Notes: generated by a model not told the origin, from the letters alone. Positions 1-11,660 are shown, numbered from the stretch's first letter. The stretch is 64,000 nt of DNA from Massospora cicadina (GCA_022478985.1 JAKSZP010014540.1:124001-188000), one strand, 5' to 3'. Numbers and translations: made by a program.

Positions 1-1607
1 TTCCCTTGAAGAAGAAAAGGTAGCCATGAACAAGAAGTAAGCAGAGGAGGGTTTATTTCCCTCAGAGCCAAGGGATGACAGGATGGCTCCAAGCCCAGAA
101 GGCGGCGTATAATGTGGAGTATCCCTAAAAGAGTTTTTTCCATATGACTTCATATTGCCATAAAGTTGTCCACGGGACTTAAATGGTGTGGGGTAACTTA
201 ATGCTCTATGTTCGGCGGGAGGAAGGTCTTTATCACATGATACTACACCAGTCAGGACAGCCAAGCTTTTGGTGGGGTCAGCCATGGTTATCTCTTCTTA
301 GATCATTCTCTCATGGATCTCTACTCGTTTCTGAATGGAGTCTGCCACAAGAGGTGACTCTGGAGTGATAGGAAAGAGTTGTTCAACTGGGCCAACTGGG
401 ATGACAGGTTGGGAAGGGGGCATAGGTTCTAAAATGGCAACGGCAGGTCCATACCCTGGAGGAAGTGAACGCTCTGAATCAAATGGGTTAGACTTACTAA
501 CCCCCTCTACTTTTGAGGACAAAAGTGAGGGGTACTCCGTGGAGCGCGGCGGTGCAGGGACAGTGGCGAGAGGACCCCCACCTAGGATGGAGGTTTCAGT
601 ATCACCTTCCAGCGAGCTCACTGCTGGTTCCAAGTGGTACTGGGAGATTACGGAAGTAGGGCCTTCTAGGATCAGGTTGGAAGTGTCCATAACGGCCAGT
701 GTCTCAGCTGGATATGTCACCACTGGATCAGAAGCATGTTGGTGCCCCACAGTGATGGAGTCATCAAGTTCTAGGATCTGGAGTTCAGCGGTACAGTTTG
801 GCTTAGTGGCACAGAGGCTGATAGACAACAGGGATGCAAGGATGGAGCATGTCCCAGATAAGGAGGGGGTGGGTTATCCCATATGCTAAGGGAAGCACCA
901 GTATTATCTAGGGACTTGCGGAGAAGGGCCATCTTCAACTGTTTAAGAGATTTCAACCTTGATGCTCGCTCTTGAAACAGGTGCAAGTATTGAGCTGTAG
1001 TGAGGTCTCCTTGGGACAAGTATACAAAGGAGTTATAGTCCTCAAAAGTAGCAGGGGGATACTCGCAGGGTTTGACAAAGGTTTCCAACGCTGGAAGAGA
1101 TTCCAGGAGGGATCTATTATTCTCGCCCATGGAGAGTAACCATTGGTGAGCTCCCTAAGAAATTTCACGGAGCAGCAGCTGGAGGAGGAGGACGTCGGCT
1201 AAGTCCTTGCCTTGAGACTTCAGGCGGGCCCTAAGGCAGGACAACGTGTTATAGATCTCATTTTTAAATTTGGAATCCCATGAAAAGTGGAGAGTGAGAC
1301 TGGTAGTGGCAGGTACTGCACACTTTATGAGCGTCTTGAGTGAGGGGAGCCGCGCAATACCCTCAGCACACCCTTTGAGTAAGGTAACAACCAAGGCCAG
1401 AAGGGATACAAAAGTACCAGCCCAGTGGACCGCTTTAATGGGTGACAACTCTGAGAGGATTGGGCTGGCTCTAGCCACCCAACAGTAGAAGAAACTCACA
1501 AAATAATTTAGGCTTTTCTCAGATAATTTCAGGGAAACTGGAGCGCAGGAGGTCGCTGGAGGGAAAGATACAGGCCAAAGGTGACACAACAAGGCCAAGT
1601 GACCCAA
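1..1607 (-). pseudogene. decayed unidentified protein gene, possibly gag-like, running off the left edge
   Basis: Reading leftward from 1607, one frame stays open to about 771 with a single stop at 1155-1157. A second frame is open from 828 through the left edge with one stop at 298-300, beyond which an ATG at 285 begins a stretch open to base 1. A frameshift near 771-828 joins them, giving more than 500 codons with few lesions. The first half has a helical segment (around 950-1100) with the look of retrotransposon gag: aromatic residues, then QGDLTTAQYLHLFQERASRL. The second half is rich in Pro, Ser and Glu. No zinc knuckle, protease or polymerase motif is visible. I do not recognise the family. 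A gag-type protein of a minus-strand retroelement is the best guess, and a decayed host gene is the alternative. Open frames on the other strand here are shadows. Confidence 0.45.
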
Positions 1608-2373
1608 GAAAATGAAGAGACGTCCTAAACGATCAGTATTGTGTTTTCAAATAGATCTGTGGAACAAAACGCACACCAAACTGGTTACAAGCATCAGGGA
1701 CATAAGGCCCTGGGAGCTGGGAAGGGTGGCGAAAAATCTAGGGCAAAAGGCAGTGAATTAGGAGGAGGTGGAGCCCGTGGCATAGGTGGCGGAGTAGGTG
1801 GCGGACTTGGGTACAACAGGAGGGGCAATCGAGTTTAGAAAACTGACTTCAGCCATTGCAAAACTCTGCAGAGTAGTTTTTATGCGAAAAACCCAAGTAC
1901 AGAAGATGTGCTAAAATCCTAAATTTTATTAAAAGGGTCAGTTTATCTTAGAAAAGCAAAGCCTTTCTCATCTTGGGACTAAATTTATAGGGGGTTTCTT
2001 CATGAAGATTCCAGTGGTTATTGGAATCTGATATGAGCTACAAATTCGTCGTTTTTCAACAAAATCAAAATTTTTTGAATTTGGCCAGATTCCAAAACCT
2101 CATATCTTGTGATTTTTTAGGTGTGGAGTTCGATTGCCGCATTAGCTTGTGTATCAAACAAGCCTTTTCCCTCATCCCTGGCTGGCAAAGCCAAAACCCA
2201 TTTTTTGTCAATGACCTTAGATAGGTCATTGGTGACCCTTAGGGGTTCTGGTCTCTGCCCCAAGGGCTTGTTGGATTTGGCTTTAGATGGGCGATTAATT
2301 CCAGGAAAAATGTCACTAGCTGTGACACACAACAAACAGTTGGACATCGTGGAGTGCGTAATGCCCTGAGATT
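1608..2373. other. stretch without a recognisable gene
   Basis: The first part (about 1740-1830) is rich in GGAGG/GGCGG-type triplets and would encode a glycine run, but without initiation context or homology. The rest is AT-rich. The last 250 bases may be an eroded part of the gypsy polymerase upstream of the integrase that follows, but I could not place motifs. Confidence 0.4.
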
Positions 2374-3336
2374 GTTGCAACCTCAGTATTATTAGATGAG
2401 CATGAACTTTGACGTGCTCAAAACCATTTCCTGCTGCCACCAGTGCCAATTGGAAAAGCCGTTCCGCTAGAAGACCTTGTACCACTTAGTGAAACTCCAT
2501 TTTCCTTGGCATACGGTTTCCCTTGATGTTGTTGGCCCTCTGCCAACAGGAGATAACCGGTCTTAGATCATTCTGGTGGTGATTGATAACTTGACCAAGT
2601 GGGTTGAAGCAAGAATAATACAAGATTTGGGGGTGGTCACAGTGGCCAAGTTCATGAAGGAATGTACTATACAGCAACATGGCTGCCCTCAGTTCAATTT
2701 AACTAACAATGGAAAAAACTTCACTTCACACATCCTTCAAAAAGTTAAATGAACTGATGGGCATCCGCGGGGTTCTGATGACTCCATACCATCCTGAGTC
2801 CAATGGGATGGTCAAATGCGTTAATGGGATCTTGGTGAACATACTTTGGAAATTGGTAATGGATTGACCTTCATATTGGAGTTACTTCCTTTCCACCACC
2901 ATCTTTGCCTATAACAATAGCTACTATTCTGCCATGGGGAAGAGCCCCTTTCAATTACTATATGGACGACTTCTACTCTTCTGGCACTGCTTTATGCTTT
3001 TGTAGAAGATACCAGTGAAATTGATCCCCACTGATATTTGACTAACCCAGTTGACACGTTGATAAAATTGCAAACTGAAGCGTACTCCTTCAGTTTGGCC
3101 AAGAATATAAATAATCAGGTGGCTGATCAGGTATGGCGTAGCAGCCTAGCCAAGTTCAAAGATGGGGACATAATTATATTCCACGGCCAACATGGGTTAG
3201 GGCAGAGGCACAAATTAGCCAACATCTGGATTGTTCCGTTTAAGATCATCAAGAAAATGGGTGTTGACGCCTACACTATCAAGGACCCTGCGAGTGGTCA
3301 TATCATTACTGAGTGCAAAGCTCTTATGGGCATATA
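2374..3336 (+). pseudogene. Ty3/gypsy integrase remnant
   Basis: Integrase of an LTR retrotransposon, which would insert the cDNA into chromosomal DNA. A remnant of the zinc-binding domain lies at about 2374-2475 (YY..., then CHQCQLEKP). The core follows with the first Asp in LDVVGPL near 2530 and then VIDNLTKWVEA. At the second catalytic position the sequence reads LTNNGKNF (Asp replaced by Asn, near 2702). At the third it reads NGMVKCVNG (Glu replaced by Lys). The C-terminal domain (3038-3336, 99 codons open) has HGLGQRHKLANIWIVPFKI and the ending DAYTIKDPASG, closely like the C-terminal domain of element D. Several stops and frameshifts separate these blocks. It is an inactive 3' fragment whose reverse transcriptase is missing or unrecognisable upstream. 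Confidence 0.8.
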
Positions 3337-3361
3337 AACAATAGGAACCTTATTATCCAGT

Positions 3362-3380
3362 TAAGGGGGGGGGGGGGTAA
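3362..3380 (+). other. polypurine tract with a run of 13 G
   Basis: TTAA is followed by 13 G and then TAA, just downstream of the integrase end. This is where a gypsy element keeps its plus-strand primer. The G-run is longer than in the other polypurine tracts here (5 to 6 G) and may have expanded by slippage. Confidence 0.5.
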
Positions 3381-3381
3381 T

Positions 3382-3990
3382 TAGTGATTCTGATATGACT
3401 GGACAATAAGCCCAAAATAGCTATGGCTGATTAACCATAATTTGACGAAAATGATCTATAGTACAATTATTTGAGCGCCTTGAGACAAGGCAATATTAGG
3501 TCAAAAGGGTAGTTATTGGATCACCTCCAAATCGAGCAATAAAGGATGTTAAAATACAATGTATAATGAGATGTTGATGCATAATTAATAATGAGTAGAT
3601 TACCTCTAAACTAAGGTAATCATAAATTTAATAATTAGAAACTCAGCCAGAATTAATGAGAGTATGGCGGAATGATTTGTCTAAGCATAAGGGTCATCAT
3701 CAACCAAAGTTGCTAATATATATGAAATACTAGAAGACTGAATAAGGAGGATTCTTAGTAGAAGAGAGTGAGAAGACCAGCAAGGATACGCTGAAAATAT
3801 TATATTATAAATAAAGAAGTGTCATTGGAGCAATTGCTCCATATTTATTAAAAGTTTATTACGTTGCTTCAAGGACAACGATCTTCATATTGTCAGTCTT
3901 ATTGCTCAGTGGGCGTAACCCTGTGAATAATCTCTTCGGCATATGTCTGATATACCGCCAAAATCATAACACTTGTGTTCCCAGTAATTT
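3382..3990 (+). repeat. decayed LTR-like sequence (3' LTR of the fragment before it)
   Basis: The stretch starts at the G-run with GTGATTCTGATATGACTGG...ACAATAAGCC, which resembles the start of the element D LTRs (GATTCTGGTGGTTGACT...AAATAAGCC). AATAAA-like signals near 3808-3815 sit before the probable end, as in D. Its 3' boundary is not sharp and no matching 5' LTR is in the window. It contains a 14-bp palindrome at 3827-3840. Confidence 0.4.
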
Positions 3991-4129
3991 TAGGTGTGGG
4001 TTGGTAGCATTGGCAGCATGTGAGAATCCACTTGGAGACAAACATGCTGTCCTTCTCCAACAATCAGATGAAGGGCGAGTTTCCATTAATGAATACCCTC
4101 ACTAAAGCTTGTGGCCGTGGTTCTATTAC

Positions 4130-5480
4130 AACCCTTGTTTCCCCCATAGATTTCCTCCAAATTTTATCTCTTGTGTTGATGTGCTATCGGAGAATATTTG
4201 CACTGACAAGGCTAACCGCCTTCCCCTCATACAGAATTCAATTTGAATTTTTGGACAATGGTGCAAGTGGTGAATATAAACTGTCCACTGTACCCATGTA
4301 CAGCGGAGGAGGATATGGCCCTCAATGCATGGTTGGATGACATGCTCAAGAAGGATTGGATGTTCAAGTATACATCTCCAGTTGCCTCCCCATTGGATTT
4401 ACCAAAAATGCAGATGGGCTACTTCATCCCTGCGTGGATTACGTCCATCTCAATAAGATAACGTTTTATGATCCCTACCCACTTCCATTTGAGCAGACCA
4501 TTGACCAGGCTTGCTGAGTTTCGCATGTTCTCAAAACTTGATCTTAATGCCTTTAATCAAATTTAGGTGACGGAAGGCCAGAAATGACTTTACCTCTATC
4601 TAGACAAAACAAGGCATATTCCAATTTTGAGTGATGACCTTTGGGTTGAAGAACGCGCCAAAACATTCCAGAGAATGATCAATAGCGTGATAGGGGATCT
4701 AAGACTCTCCTGCGCAGTTGCATATATTAATGATATTCTGGTACATTCCCCCTCCCCTGAAAAACATGCAAAGGACCTGGAGGCGGTAGTGGCTGTCCTG
4801 CATAAAGCTGGCTTGTTTGTCAAGCTGTCAAAATGTGAATTTTATTGGGAAGAAGTCACCTTCTTGGCTAATATTGTCTTGAAAATTGGCTATGCCATCC
4901 CACCCAGAAAATTGGATGCCATCTGCGAGTGGCCAACTCCAACAACCCAGAAGAAATTAAAAGCTTCTTTGGAACCATTATCTTTTTGAAGAAATTCTCT
5001 CCAGCACTCTTACAGTTGGCCGCACCACTGCATTCACTTACAGGCAAAAAAGCACCTTTCTGAAGGACACCTGGGTGCCATCAGGCATTTTATTATATTA
5101 AAGAGGTGTTCTTGTCACCACCAATCTTTAAGCATGTGGATCATTTCAAACCCTTTTTTGTAGCGTGTGATGCGTCTTCTTCTGTGGTAGGGGCTTTATT
5201 GCTCTAGGAACACAATGTATTGGAACACCCGGTTGATTACTAAAACCACAAGTTTTTTTTCAAATAAACTCCTGGCCATCTACGAAAAGGAGTTGGCAGC
5301 CGTGGCGTAGGCTTTGGCCACTGATGATATCTCTTAAAGGGGCTCATCACAAGTTGACTGTGCAGAATGACCACCAAGATCTACTATATTTCTGCAAACC
5401 ACAGAAGTTGGTGCACGTCAGGCCCAAACCTACCAGGACTTGCGCTTCTTTAACTTCAGATATGAGTTTGTGAAGTAGAC
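4130..5480 (+). pseudogene. reverse transcriptase and RNase H remnant of the chromodomain gypsy element
   Basis: RT traces: an N-terminal segment with KANRLPL near 4210, then EEDMALNAWLDDMLKK (4309 onward), then VDYVHLNKIT near 4430 in another frame. The palm region (4627-4989) has the catalytic box at 4723-4734 reading YIND instead of YxDD, so one metal-binding Asp is Asn. It continues with KCEFYWEEVTFLANIV and the connection domain. RNase H traces follow at about 5150-5290 (VACDASSSVVGALL near 5162) but are interrupted by stops. The enzyme would copy element RNA into cDNA. This copy is inactive. Confidence 0.75.
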
Positions 5481-6512
5481 CTGAATGTCATGGATTGAGA
5501 ATGACATTATAATGTGAACAAATAACAAGGATAAGGCTGCATGTCAGGAGGCCAAAAGGGTAAAGTTGGCAGGCCTCCCTGACCTCAAAATTACCTTGGA
5601 TCAACGCTAGTTAAGATAAGGTATGCCCAGGTTGGTCCTGGGGATGTTAGAGAAGTTTGGCCCTGTATTACAGAAGATGCATTAAAATGAACCAGCTTTT
5701 CAATTAAAAATGACGCTTCACTTTGATTTTTGGTGAACGGGGTCTCAAAACCCGTTTGGTTTTTTGATTTCCAGCTCAGGTCAGCCTTACCTACAAATGA
5801 TAAACCATGTTCAGTCGATTACCAAGTATAGTACACTGCCTTATGGAAGCGTGCATTTATTGGTGTACCTTAAATTAGCAACACTTCAATTAATCAATTA
5901 TTCCCCCGAATTTCCTTAGATCTGTTCACTCAAGGCCAATCTCTCTCATTGGTCAACTTCCTCATATTAAAGAACCCTTCTTTAATTATACATCTTTCTT
6001 TAAGTTAACTTGTACAAACCTGTGCATAGACCTCTTTGAGGAAGTCTCATGCAATGTTAACATTTGATTTTCACAACCTTAACTCTCTTATTGGGTGCAC
6101 CTTTGGGCCGCCTTTTCACTCCAGCCCAGTGAATTTCTTGGGTATGGGCCCTACTTTGGGGTTCACTCCAGACTTGGTGCTAGTCTACATTTTGTTATTT
6201 TAAATATTGTTAATCACCATCATCCTAAGTTACTTCTGCTCCAGAACCCTCTAAGAGGCTCTTTTACTTTATTACTGACGACTAGTTCCCTGGCTTTGGA
6301 CCTTTGCACCGTGCACCACCCCACTGGGAACAGGAGAGTTATAGACACTCTCATAACACTAAATGTCTTTACCAGTTTTCTCAGTTGCAATCCCACACTT
6401 TGCCCAATGGATTCAGATGAAGCAGATCTCATCACATTCATTTCCGCCACTCCAATACTGACAATTGTACCTCCCATGATTTTTAACAGCAATTTTAGCT
6501 CATGACGCTCAT

Positions 6513-7950
6513 TTGATGTTGCAGGTCTTAGATGCTCAGTTGGCATGTGCAGAGGGGGTGGAACTTATGAATTGGTTGTCCCTCCAAGCCTCCAAGCATT
6601 TCTTATATTTGTTGGCCGAGGGGCTCATCCAGTTTAGGCTGCAGGTGTGGGTTCCTCCCCTCCTCCATACTGAAGTCATTCAAGCTCATCATAATCCCCC
6701 CACAGTCAGTCACCCAGGGAATAAGATAAACATCGATATAGTGAAGCATACCTTCAACTGGCCTGACTTGTTGAAGGACGTTCCCACCTGGATTGCAGAC
6801 AGTGTGATGTGTGTGCAGTCCAAGTCAGACCGGTCTGGTAGTAAAGGTCTTCTTCACCCACTTGCAGCAGTCAGAGGGCCTATGGACATCAGTGTCCATG
6901 GACTTTATTGTTGAGCTACACAGCTCCCAAGGGTTCACATCAGTTATGGTAGTAATAGACCACTTCAATAATTTCTCGCTGTTCTCCTGTGCTCCTTTAC
7001 TATTACCTCCAAAAAAAACGACCTCCTGTTTGTGCGCCATGTGTTTTTCAATGTTTGGGCATATGCAAAAAATTATCAGCGACCGTGGGCCCAATTTATG
7101 GCGCGGTTTTGGAATGAGCTCTTGTTAATCTTGAAGATTATGCCCTGCCGCTCCACTGTGTACAATCCACAGTCTGATGGTCAAACTGAACAAGTAGATT
7201 AGAGCTTGGAACAGTACCTTTGGTGCTATGCTTCAGCAGCTCAGGATACCTGGGCGGACGACCTACCCTTGGCCAGTTTGCGTACAATAATGTAACGCAT
7301 GTGTCCACTGGCTTCTCCTTGTATAAAAAAAAACTTGGGGTATAATCCCTCATTCTTGTTGGCATGTTCCTTCATCCAGAGGTACCAGTTGCAGCTGATC
7401 ACGCTCATCATATTTGGGACACACAGTCCCTGGTTCAGGAGCATTTAGCTAGAGCCATAAGTGATTACAAACAGTTTGAAAATTAAAAGCGGCTCCCAGC
7501 TCACATGGTAAAGGTGGGGTCATACATCATGCTCGACATGCATCACTTGCAGATGCAGGTGCCAACGCACATGTTTGAAAGTAAACACTTGGGTCCCCAT
7601 TTGGTGGAAAAAGACTTAGGGAATGGCGTATTCTATCTGAAGTTGCCACCCCACTGGAAGCAACATCCAGTGCTCCATGTCTCTCAGCTGTCCCCATTTA
7701 AGGAAGAAATTCCAGTAGACCCAGAGCCCATTGTAATTGAGGGCGTGGAGAAAAATAATGTTGAAGGCATCCTGTCTTCCGGATAATCATACAGGTCAAT
7801 CCTGTATTTAGTCACGTGTAAAGGCTTTCTGGCCTACAAGAATAACTGGGTTGGCACATGGGACTGCACTTTCTGCTTGGAACTCGTCAAGGCTTTCCTT
7901 GCCACCCACCCAGATGCTCCCTGTCTTCCACCTAAGATTGTTATGCTAAT
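6513..7950 (+). pseudogene. integrase and chromodomain remnant of the chromodomain gypsy element
   Basis: The zinc-binding region (6513-6830) shows HHNPPTVSHPGNK, FNWPDL and a second Cys pair decayed to a VMCVQSK segment. The core keeps all three acidic positions in translation: SMDFIVEL (near 6897), ISDRGPN (near 7075) and DGQTEQV (near 7180). The frame changes between them. A GPF/Y-type C-terminal domain lies at 7505-7786 (LGPHLVEKDLGNGVFYLKLPPHWKQHPVLHVSQL). After a stop near 7783, a chromodomain-like tail reads YLVTCKGFLAYKNNWVGTWDC...ELVKAF...HPDAP. In active relatives this domain reads histone marks and steers integration. Confidence 0.8.
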
Positions 7951-8329
7951 GTCGATTAAGTTGCCCAAGGCCCATGTGAATGTGGCTTTTGCTCATTTCC
8001 CCATAGTTGACTCCCTCCATTTGGCAAAAGGGAAAAGTAATGTAAGTCTGGGGGAGATTTTTATCCATTTGGATCAGGGGGTGTTCCATTTCCCATTCAA
8101 AAAGGGGCCAAGAAGGCTGGTGGTCCCCTCGTCACCCAGGGTGATCTCGCTTAAGTAGTGGATGAGCAGTGGGTGATGGCGTACTGTTGAAGATTCTTCC
8201 CCCAACCCAGATCTTACATCTGAAGAATTAATGGGGTGAGTTAAGGGAATCTATAGTGAGTTGGCAATGAACCAGCACCCGCTTGGGGTAAAAAGGGCTG
8301 AGTATGATTAACAGCGTTGAATCTTTGAT
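7951..8329. other. no gene recognised; sequence 3' of the chromodomain element
   Basis: A purine-rich motif (CTGGGGGAGA near 8047) could be a polypurine tract starting a 3' LTR, but I see no matching 5' LTR to confirm it. Confidence 0.3.
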
Positions 8330-8640
8330 GTTAATAGTTGACACTTGCAAAACCTTAGAAGCAAAGATTGATGGGTGAGCATTTTTGGTAACCAAAGCAT
8401 CTAATGTCAAATCCTCAGAAAACCTCGCCAATGGCATTGGGAAATTGTGAAATGTTGTTGCAGGTTTAAAACCCACCCTAGACATATTAGGAATAAAGCC
8501 TAACGGGCATGTACATTCTATGAAAAATGCTCCTAATGTCAAATCGTCAAAGGAACTTGCCAATGGCATTGGCCATTTTGAAATGTTGAAGACAGATTCA
8601 AAACTCCCAATCAGTACCAAAACGCCCCGTTCAACAGTTC
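8330..8640. repeat. short tandem repeat, about 132-bp unit, roughly 2.5 copies
   Basis: The block CTAATGTCAAATC recurs at 8401 and 8533 (spacing 132). Each copy is followed by a conserved GCCAATGGCATTGG segment and GAAATGTTG. A partial unit precedes the first full one. Read on the minus strand the units encode repeated peptides (WPMPLASSFDDLTLGA and FPMPLARFSEDLTLDA), but no gene is supported. Confidence 0.65.
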
Positions 8641-9061
8641 TTGTTTGGTCCAACGGATGCTGGAGCAACTGGGTGTGGGCGTCCCAAACCCATCTCTGAA
8701 CTCATGGGACTTCCTCAAAGTGGGGCGTCCTTGGGAGGTTCCTGCTGCCTGTTAGGCGAGATGCTGTCGCTCTAGCCATAAAAGCCAAGGATAATTGGTA
8801 ATTCATGCATCCATGGACAAACCAGCAGCAACTCTGTTCACTGGTGACAATTTCAAAGTCAGTTCAAAATAATTAGTTTCTCATAACTTGAAGTTCACTG
8901 GGTTAGGCAAATCTTGAGGGCCCCAATCCCAAGCTTTTCAAAGCTATTCCCAAATCAATCATCTATTTATAGCAGTTGTAACACACTGAGAAAAGTGACA
9001 GTTGATTTTTACTTTTAAGTCCAATTAAATATCCATATCCCAAATTCATTTTTTTGTTATG
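8641..9061. other. intergenic stretch, nothing recognised
   Basis: No open frame, motif or repeat was recognised. It may include the 5' flank or 5' part of the older X copy whose tail lies at 11017-11660. Confidence 0.3.
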
Positions 9062-9078
9062 ATAAAATTAAAACCACA

Positions 9079-10999
9079 AACTCTCTTTCCGCTTGGCGTA
9101 ACTTTCCAAGAAAAATTACACGAACTTAGAAAACAAATCAAATTTGCCCATAGTAGATTTGCTCCAATGTCCTCGGATTCTCTGCTGGCTGCTCCAACAT
9201 GGGGCAGTGGCGAAACTCCCCCAGCTGTTTTCCGTCCAGCAGGAAAACGCGCTAGGACTGGTTCACCCAGTCATTCCAAACCTATGGGCCGATTCATTCC
9301 ACCCAAAGACCTAGATGCCCACCTTGCTCATACCCAGGCAGTACCACGCTGCCCCCTAGTGCTCCCCTGAAGCAACATGTGCTACAGCCTAAGGGTTGAA
9401 TATAAGAAGCTATTCCCATACCATGACCAAGCCTTTATTGAAATGGCACAGGCGGTGATGATACCAACCAGCTTCATTGATTTCCGCCCTACAAGGGGTA
9501 TTTTGACCTCAGCTTCACCTGCAAAGCCAACACTGCCACTGCAGCAACTGTGCCTTAGGTATTCCAGGGCACCCCTCCCCACAACTTGGACTTGGCTCCC
9601 AGCGGACACCACTTTGGTGGTCCAGTTTGCTGGCCTTCCCACCCACTTCCCCCTAAAGTGCTCCACCAGGAGCTGATGGACGATTTGGCAGCCTATGGCT
9701 CCAACCCCATCTTATAATTTGTGGTCCCAAATGGGGCCACACGACTTGCTGGGCCTCAAGCATATGCCACAATAAGCCCTGAATTTAATAAAATTGCGGT
9801 GGCAATTCTGCTGCGCACCATTATTCCCTCAGAGCCTGCCCATCCGTTTTGGGCCCATGTTGAGGGCGGGCGGATGATCTGTCCATCATGTTTTGAGTTA
9901 GACCACTTGAAACACAAGTGCCCCTTCTCAACCACTTCAGGTGGATTGGACGATTCATCCACTGACCTCCAATCCACTGCCCACCCTGTACAATTTCTGG
10001 CATGGGGCACAATCCTACCTCCTCCACCCCCAAAGCCTGTTGCTGCAGCTGCACCTGCAGCCACCAATTAGCCTCCTCCTCACCCCAATGCCATAAATAA
10101 TTCCTCAAATCAAGCATCAAATTGGATCCCAGTTCAATCCCATACTTCCTCAAATGAATCAAACAAACCTCAACCATACACTGATTCCCCAATCTAATTC
10201 AACTAAAACCCATGGGAATTATTGGCTGAAATTGACGAATCAGGTAAGTTCATTGAAGAACCATCTCTGCAAATTGAGCGGTTCGTTAATGCAGAATGGG
10301 ACGCCAAATACCCTTCAACTTTATACCCCACAGCCAAACACCGAATCATTTTGCAGTGATCATTAGGTTGCAGTTAAAGCTGCAGCACCAGATTGTCATC
10401 CCCTGCATAAAGATGTCACTAAATCAGTAGCAATACTCAAAGGAGGAATTCTACCTCATGTTATCCCTACAACCTTAACTCAAAAAGCAAAATATTGGTG
10501 AACAAGTATTACAAAACATAATGATGCTATCAAGAACGTGGCAACTATAGCACGGAATCCAAAAGAAAAAATAACCTGAACCAACATTGCCACGTTCGTT
10601 CAACTCCCAGATGCCCAATTTAAAGCTGAAAAAGCTTTAACCGAATATCTCAGTGCCATATACCTAGCTGGCAATTTCCATGAATTCCATTTATTAGAGA
10701 TATTGAGCCACATACCGCAGATGCCCCAACGCCATTACTGATGGCCATGACACGCACTCACTATGGGAGGAAGAAGATGCTGCCAAAGAGGCTGCTGAAG
10801 ATGAGCCCCTGACCCCCCTCCTCTTCCGCCATGGAGGGATAAGCGATTTCCTCTGCCCACCTGGTTGGTCAGTTTTTAAAGCGTTTCACTCAATCCGCTC
10901 ATTAGGGTGTTTTGTTTGAACCAAGTAGTTATGTTAGTTTTTAGTATATTTTTTGTTTTGGTAATGTCTGTCCCCTGATCAGCTTGCCTCAAATAAATA
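9079..10999 (+). mobile_element. X copy 1: ORF1-only non-LTR element (half-LINE), complete
   Basis: A 17-bp direct repeat, ATAAAATTAAAACCACA, occurs at 9062-9078 and again, identical, at 11000-11016, and delimits a 1.92-kb insertion. Inside is a broken ORF1-type frame with a zinc knuckle but no endonuclease or reverse transcriptase. The 3' end reads GTCTGTCCCCTGATCAGC...CCTCAAATAAATAA, closely like the 3' end of the plus-strand LINE (GTCTGTCCCATGGTTGGC...CCACAATAAATT). Long exact target duplications, a simple-sequence tail and no terminal repeats are hallmarks of target-primed reverse transcription. I infer it is non-autonomous and was mobilised by a LINE of the 36979-42275 type, in the manner of mammalian HAL1 half-LINEs. 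Confidence 0.8.
9160..10370 (+). pseudogene. ORF1-like nucleic-acid-binding protein of X copy 1
   Basis: Frames at 9059-9370, 9377-9676, 9721-10071 and 10154-10366 line up as one decayed protein. The N-terminus holds APTWGSGETPPAVFRPAGKRARTG (disordered, basic). The middle, TTLVVQFAGLPTHFPLK and the following QELMDDLAAYGS, matches the ORF1 segment IFLTFDFLPTTVKRDN of the plus-strand LINE. A zinc knuckle CPSCFELDHLKHKC (9880-9921, C-x2-C-x4-H-x4-C) is intact and preceded by HPFWAHVEGG, as in the LINE (HPFWVTVDSA). A Pro/Ala-rich tail and a WELLAEIDESGK-like motif (also in X copy 2) follow. It would bind element RNA. Broken by at least three frameshifts or stops. Confidence 0.75.
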
Positions 11000-11016
11000 A
11001 TAAAATTAAAACCACA

Positions 11017-11660
11017 CAATCTTATCCTAATTTTCCCAGCACCCAAACCCGCGGGCCCTGGGTCTGCAACAGCCTGGTTTGTTGCAAGATTTCTAATTGC
11101 TATTATGGACTATTAGTGCTCGCTGGTTAAATCTTTCCCAGCACATTTAACCGTCATATATGCAGCAGCGCCCCTGACATTTGGGCTTGCCTTTTAGGTG
11201 TTTTTGCATCCAGACTGGCAGGCCGGTCTAAACTTTATTTGCCGCCCTCATGACAATAAGCTTACCCATACAAACATTGCATTTTATGTCAAGCTCCCAA
11301 TGTCCATATCTAAGCTGGACATTATCTAGCATATTATATTGATGCCTACATTGTGTCGCAACATCTCTTTCTTGCATCCTCCTTAGGCAACATTAACCTC
11401 ATATGGCAGATGCTCCCACACCCTTACTTTCTGCCTTGTGACACACTTTGCTTCATGAAGAGGCAGCTGAAGAAGCGCCTCATCATTCTCTTTGCCCATC
11501 CACCATGGTCAGCTAGCAGTTTTTGTTGTTGCCTGTTTGGTTTAGTGAAGTATTGTTCTGGTGCCATTTTGCTCACTTGAGTATTTTGGTCTGATTTATT
11601 TTTAAATTTATTTTCTTTTAGAAATTTCCATCCCCTGGTCAGCTCACCTTTGATAAACAA
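11017..11660 (+). mobile_element. X copy 1b: 5'-shortened or internally deleted older X copy
   Basis: GCTCCCAATGTCCATATCTAAGC near 11292 matches the CTCCCTGATGCCCATCTTCAAGC segment of X copy 2 (near 17830). GCAGCAGCGCCCCTGACATTT (11161 onward) matches the same region of copy 2 near 17040. The end, CATCCCCTGGTCAGCTCACCT near 11630, matches the X/LINE 3' end. Copy 1 lies immediately upstream, so copy 1 probably inserted into this older copy. Confidence 0.6.

Larger units (their letters stand above)
4130..7950 (+). mobile_element. chromodomain Ty3/gypsy retrotransposon remnant (pol only)
   Basis: Reverse transcriptase, RNase H, integrase and a terminal chromodomain-like segment occur in the order expected for a chromovirus-type gypsy element. 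No gag, primer-binding site or LTR pair was found. The part between RNase H and integrase (about 5500-6510) is poorly preserved and may hold foreign sequence. Frames are broken many times. It is a different lineage from A, B, C and D: the integrase reads SMDFIVEL and DGQTEQV, and only here does a chromodomain follow. Confidence 0.75.

Noticed and set aside
335..889. 184-codon plus-strand open frame
   Set aside because: It is the shadow of the minus-strand frame 828-298; composition and the matching neighbour segments favour the minus strand.
1641..1838. Glycine-rich open frame
   Set aside because: It comes from GGA/GGC-rich simple sequence, with no initiation context or related copy.
3827..3840. 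Perfect palindrome GGAGCAATTGCTCC as an operator
   Set aside because: A single short palindrome in a probable LTR; nothing suggests a regulator.
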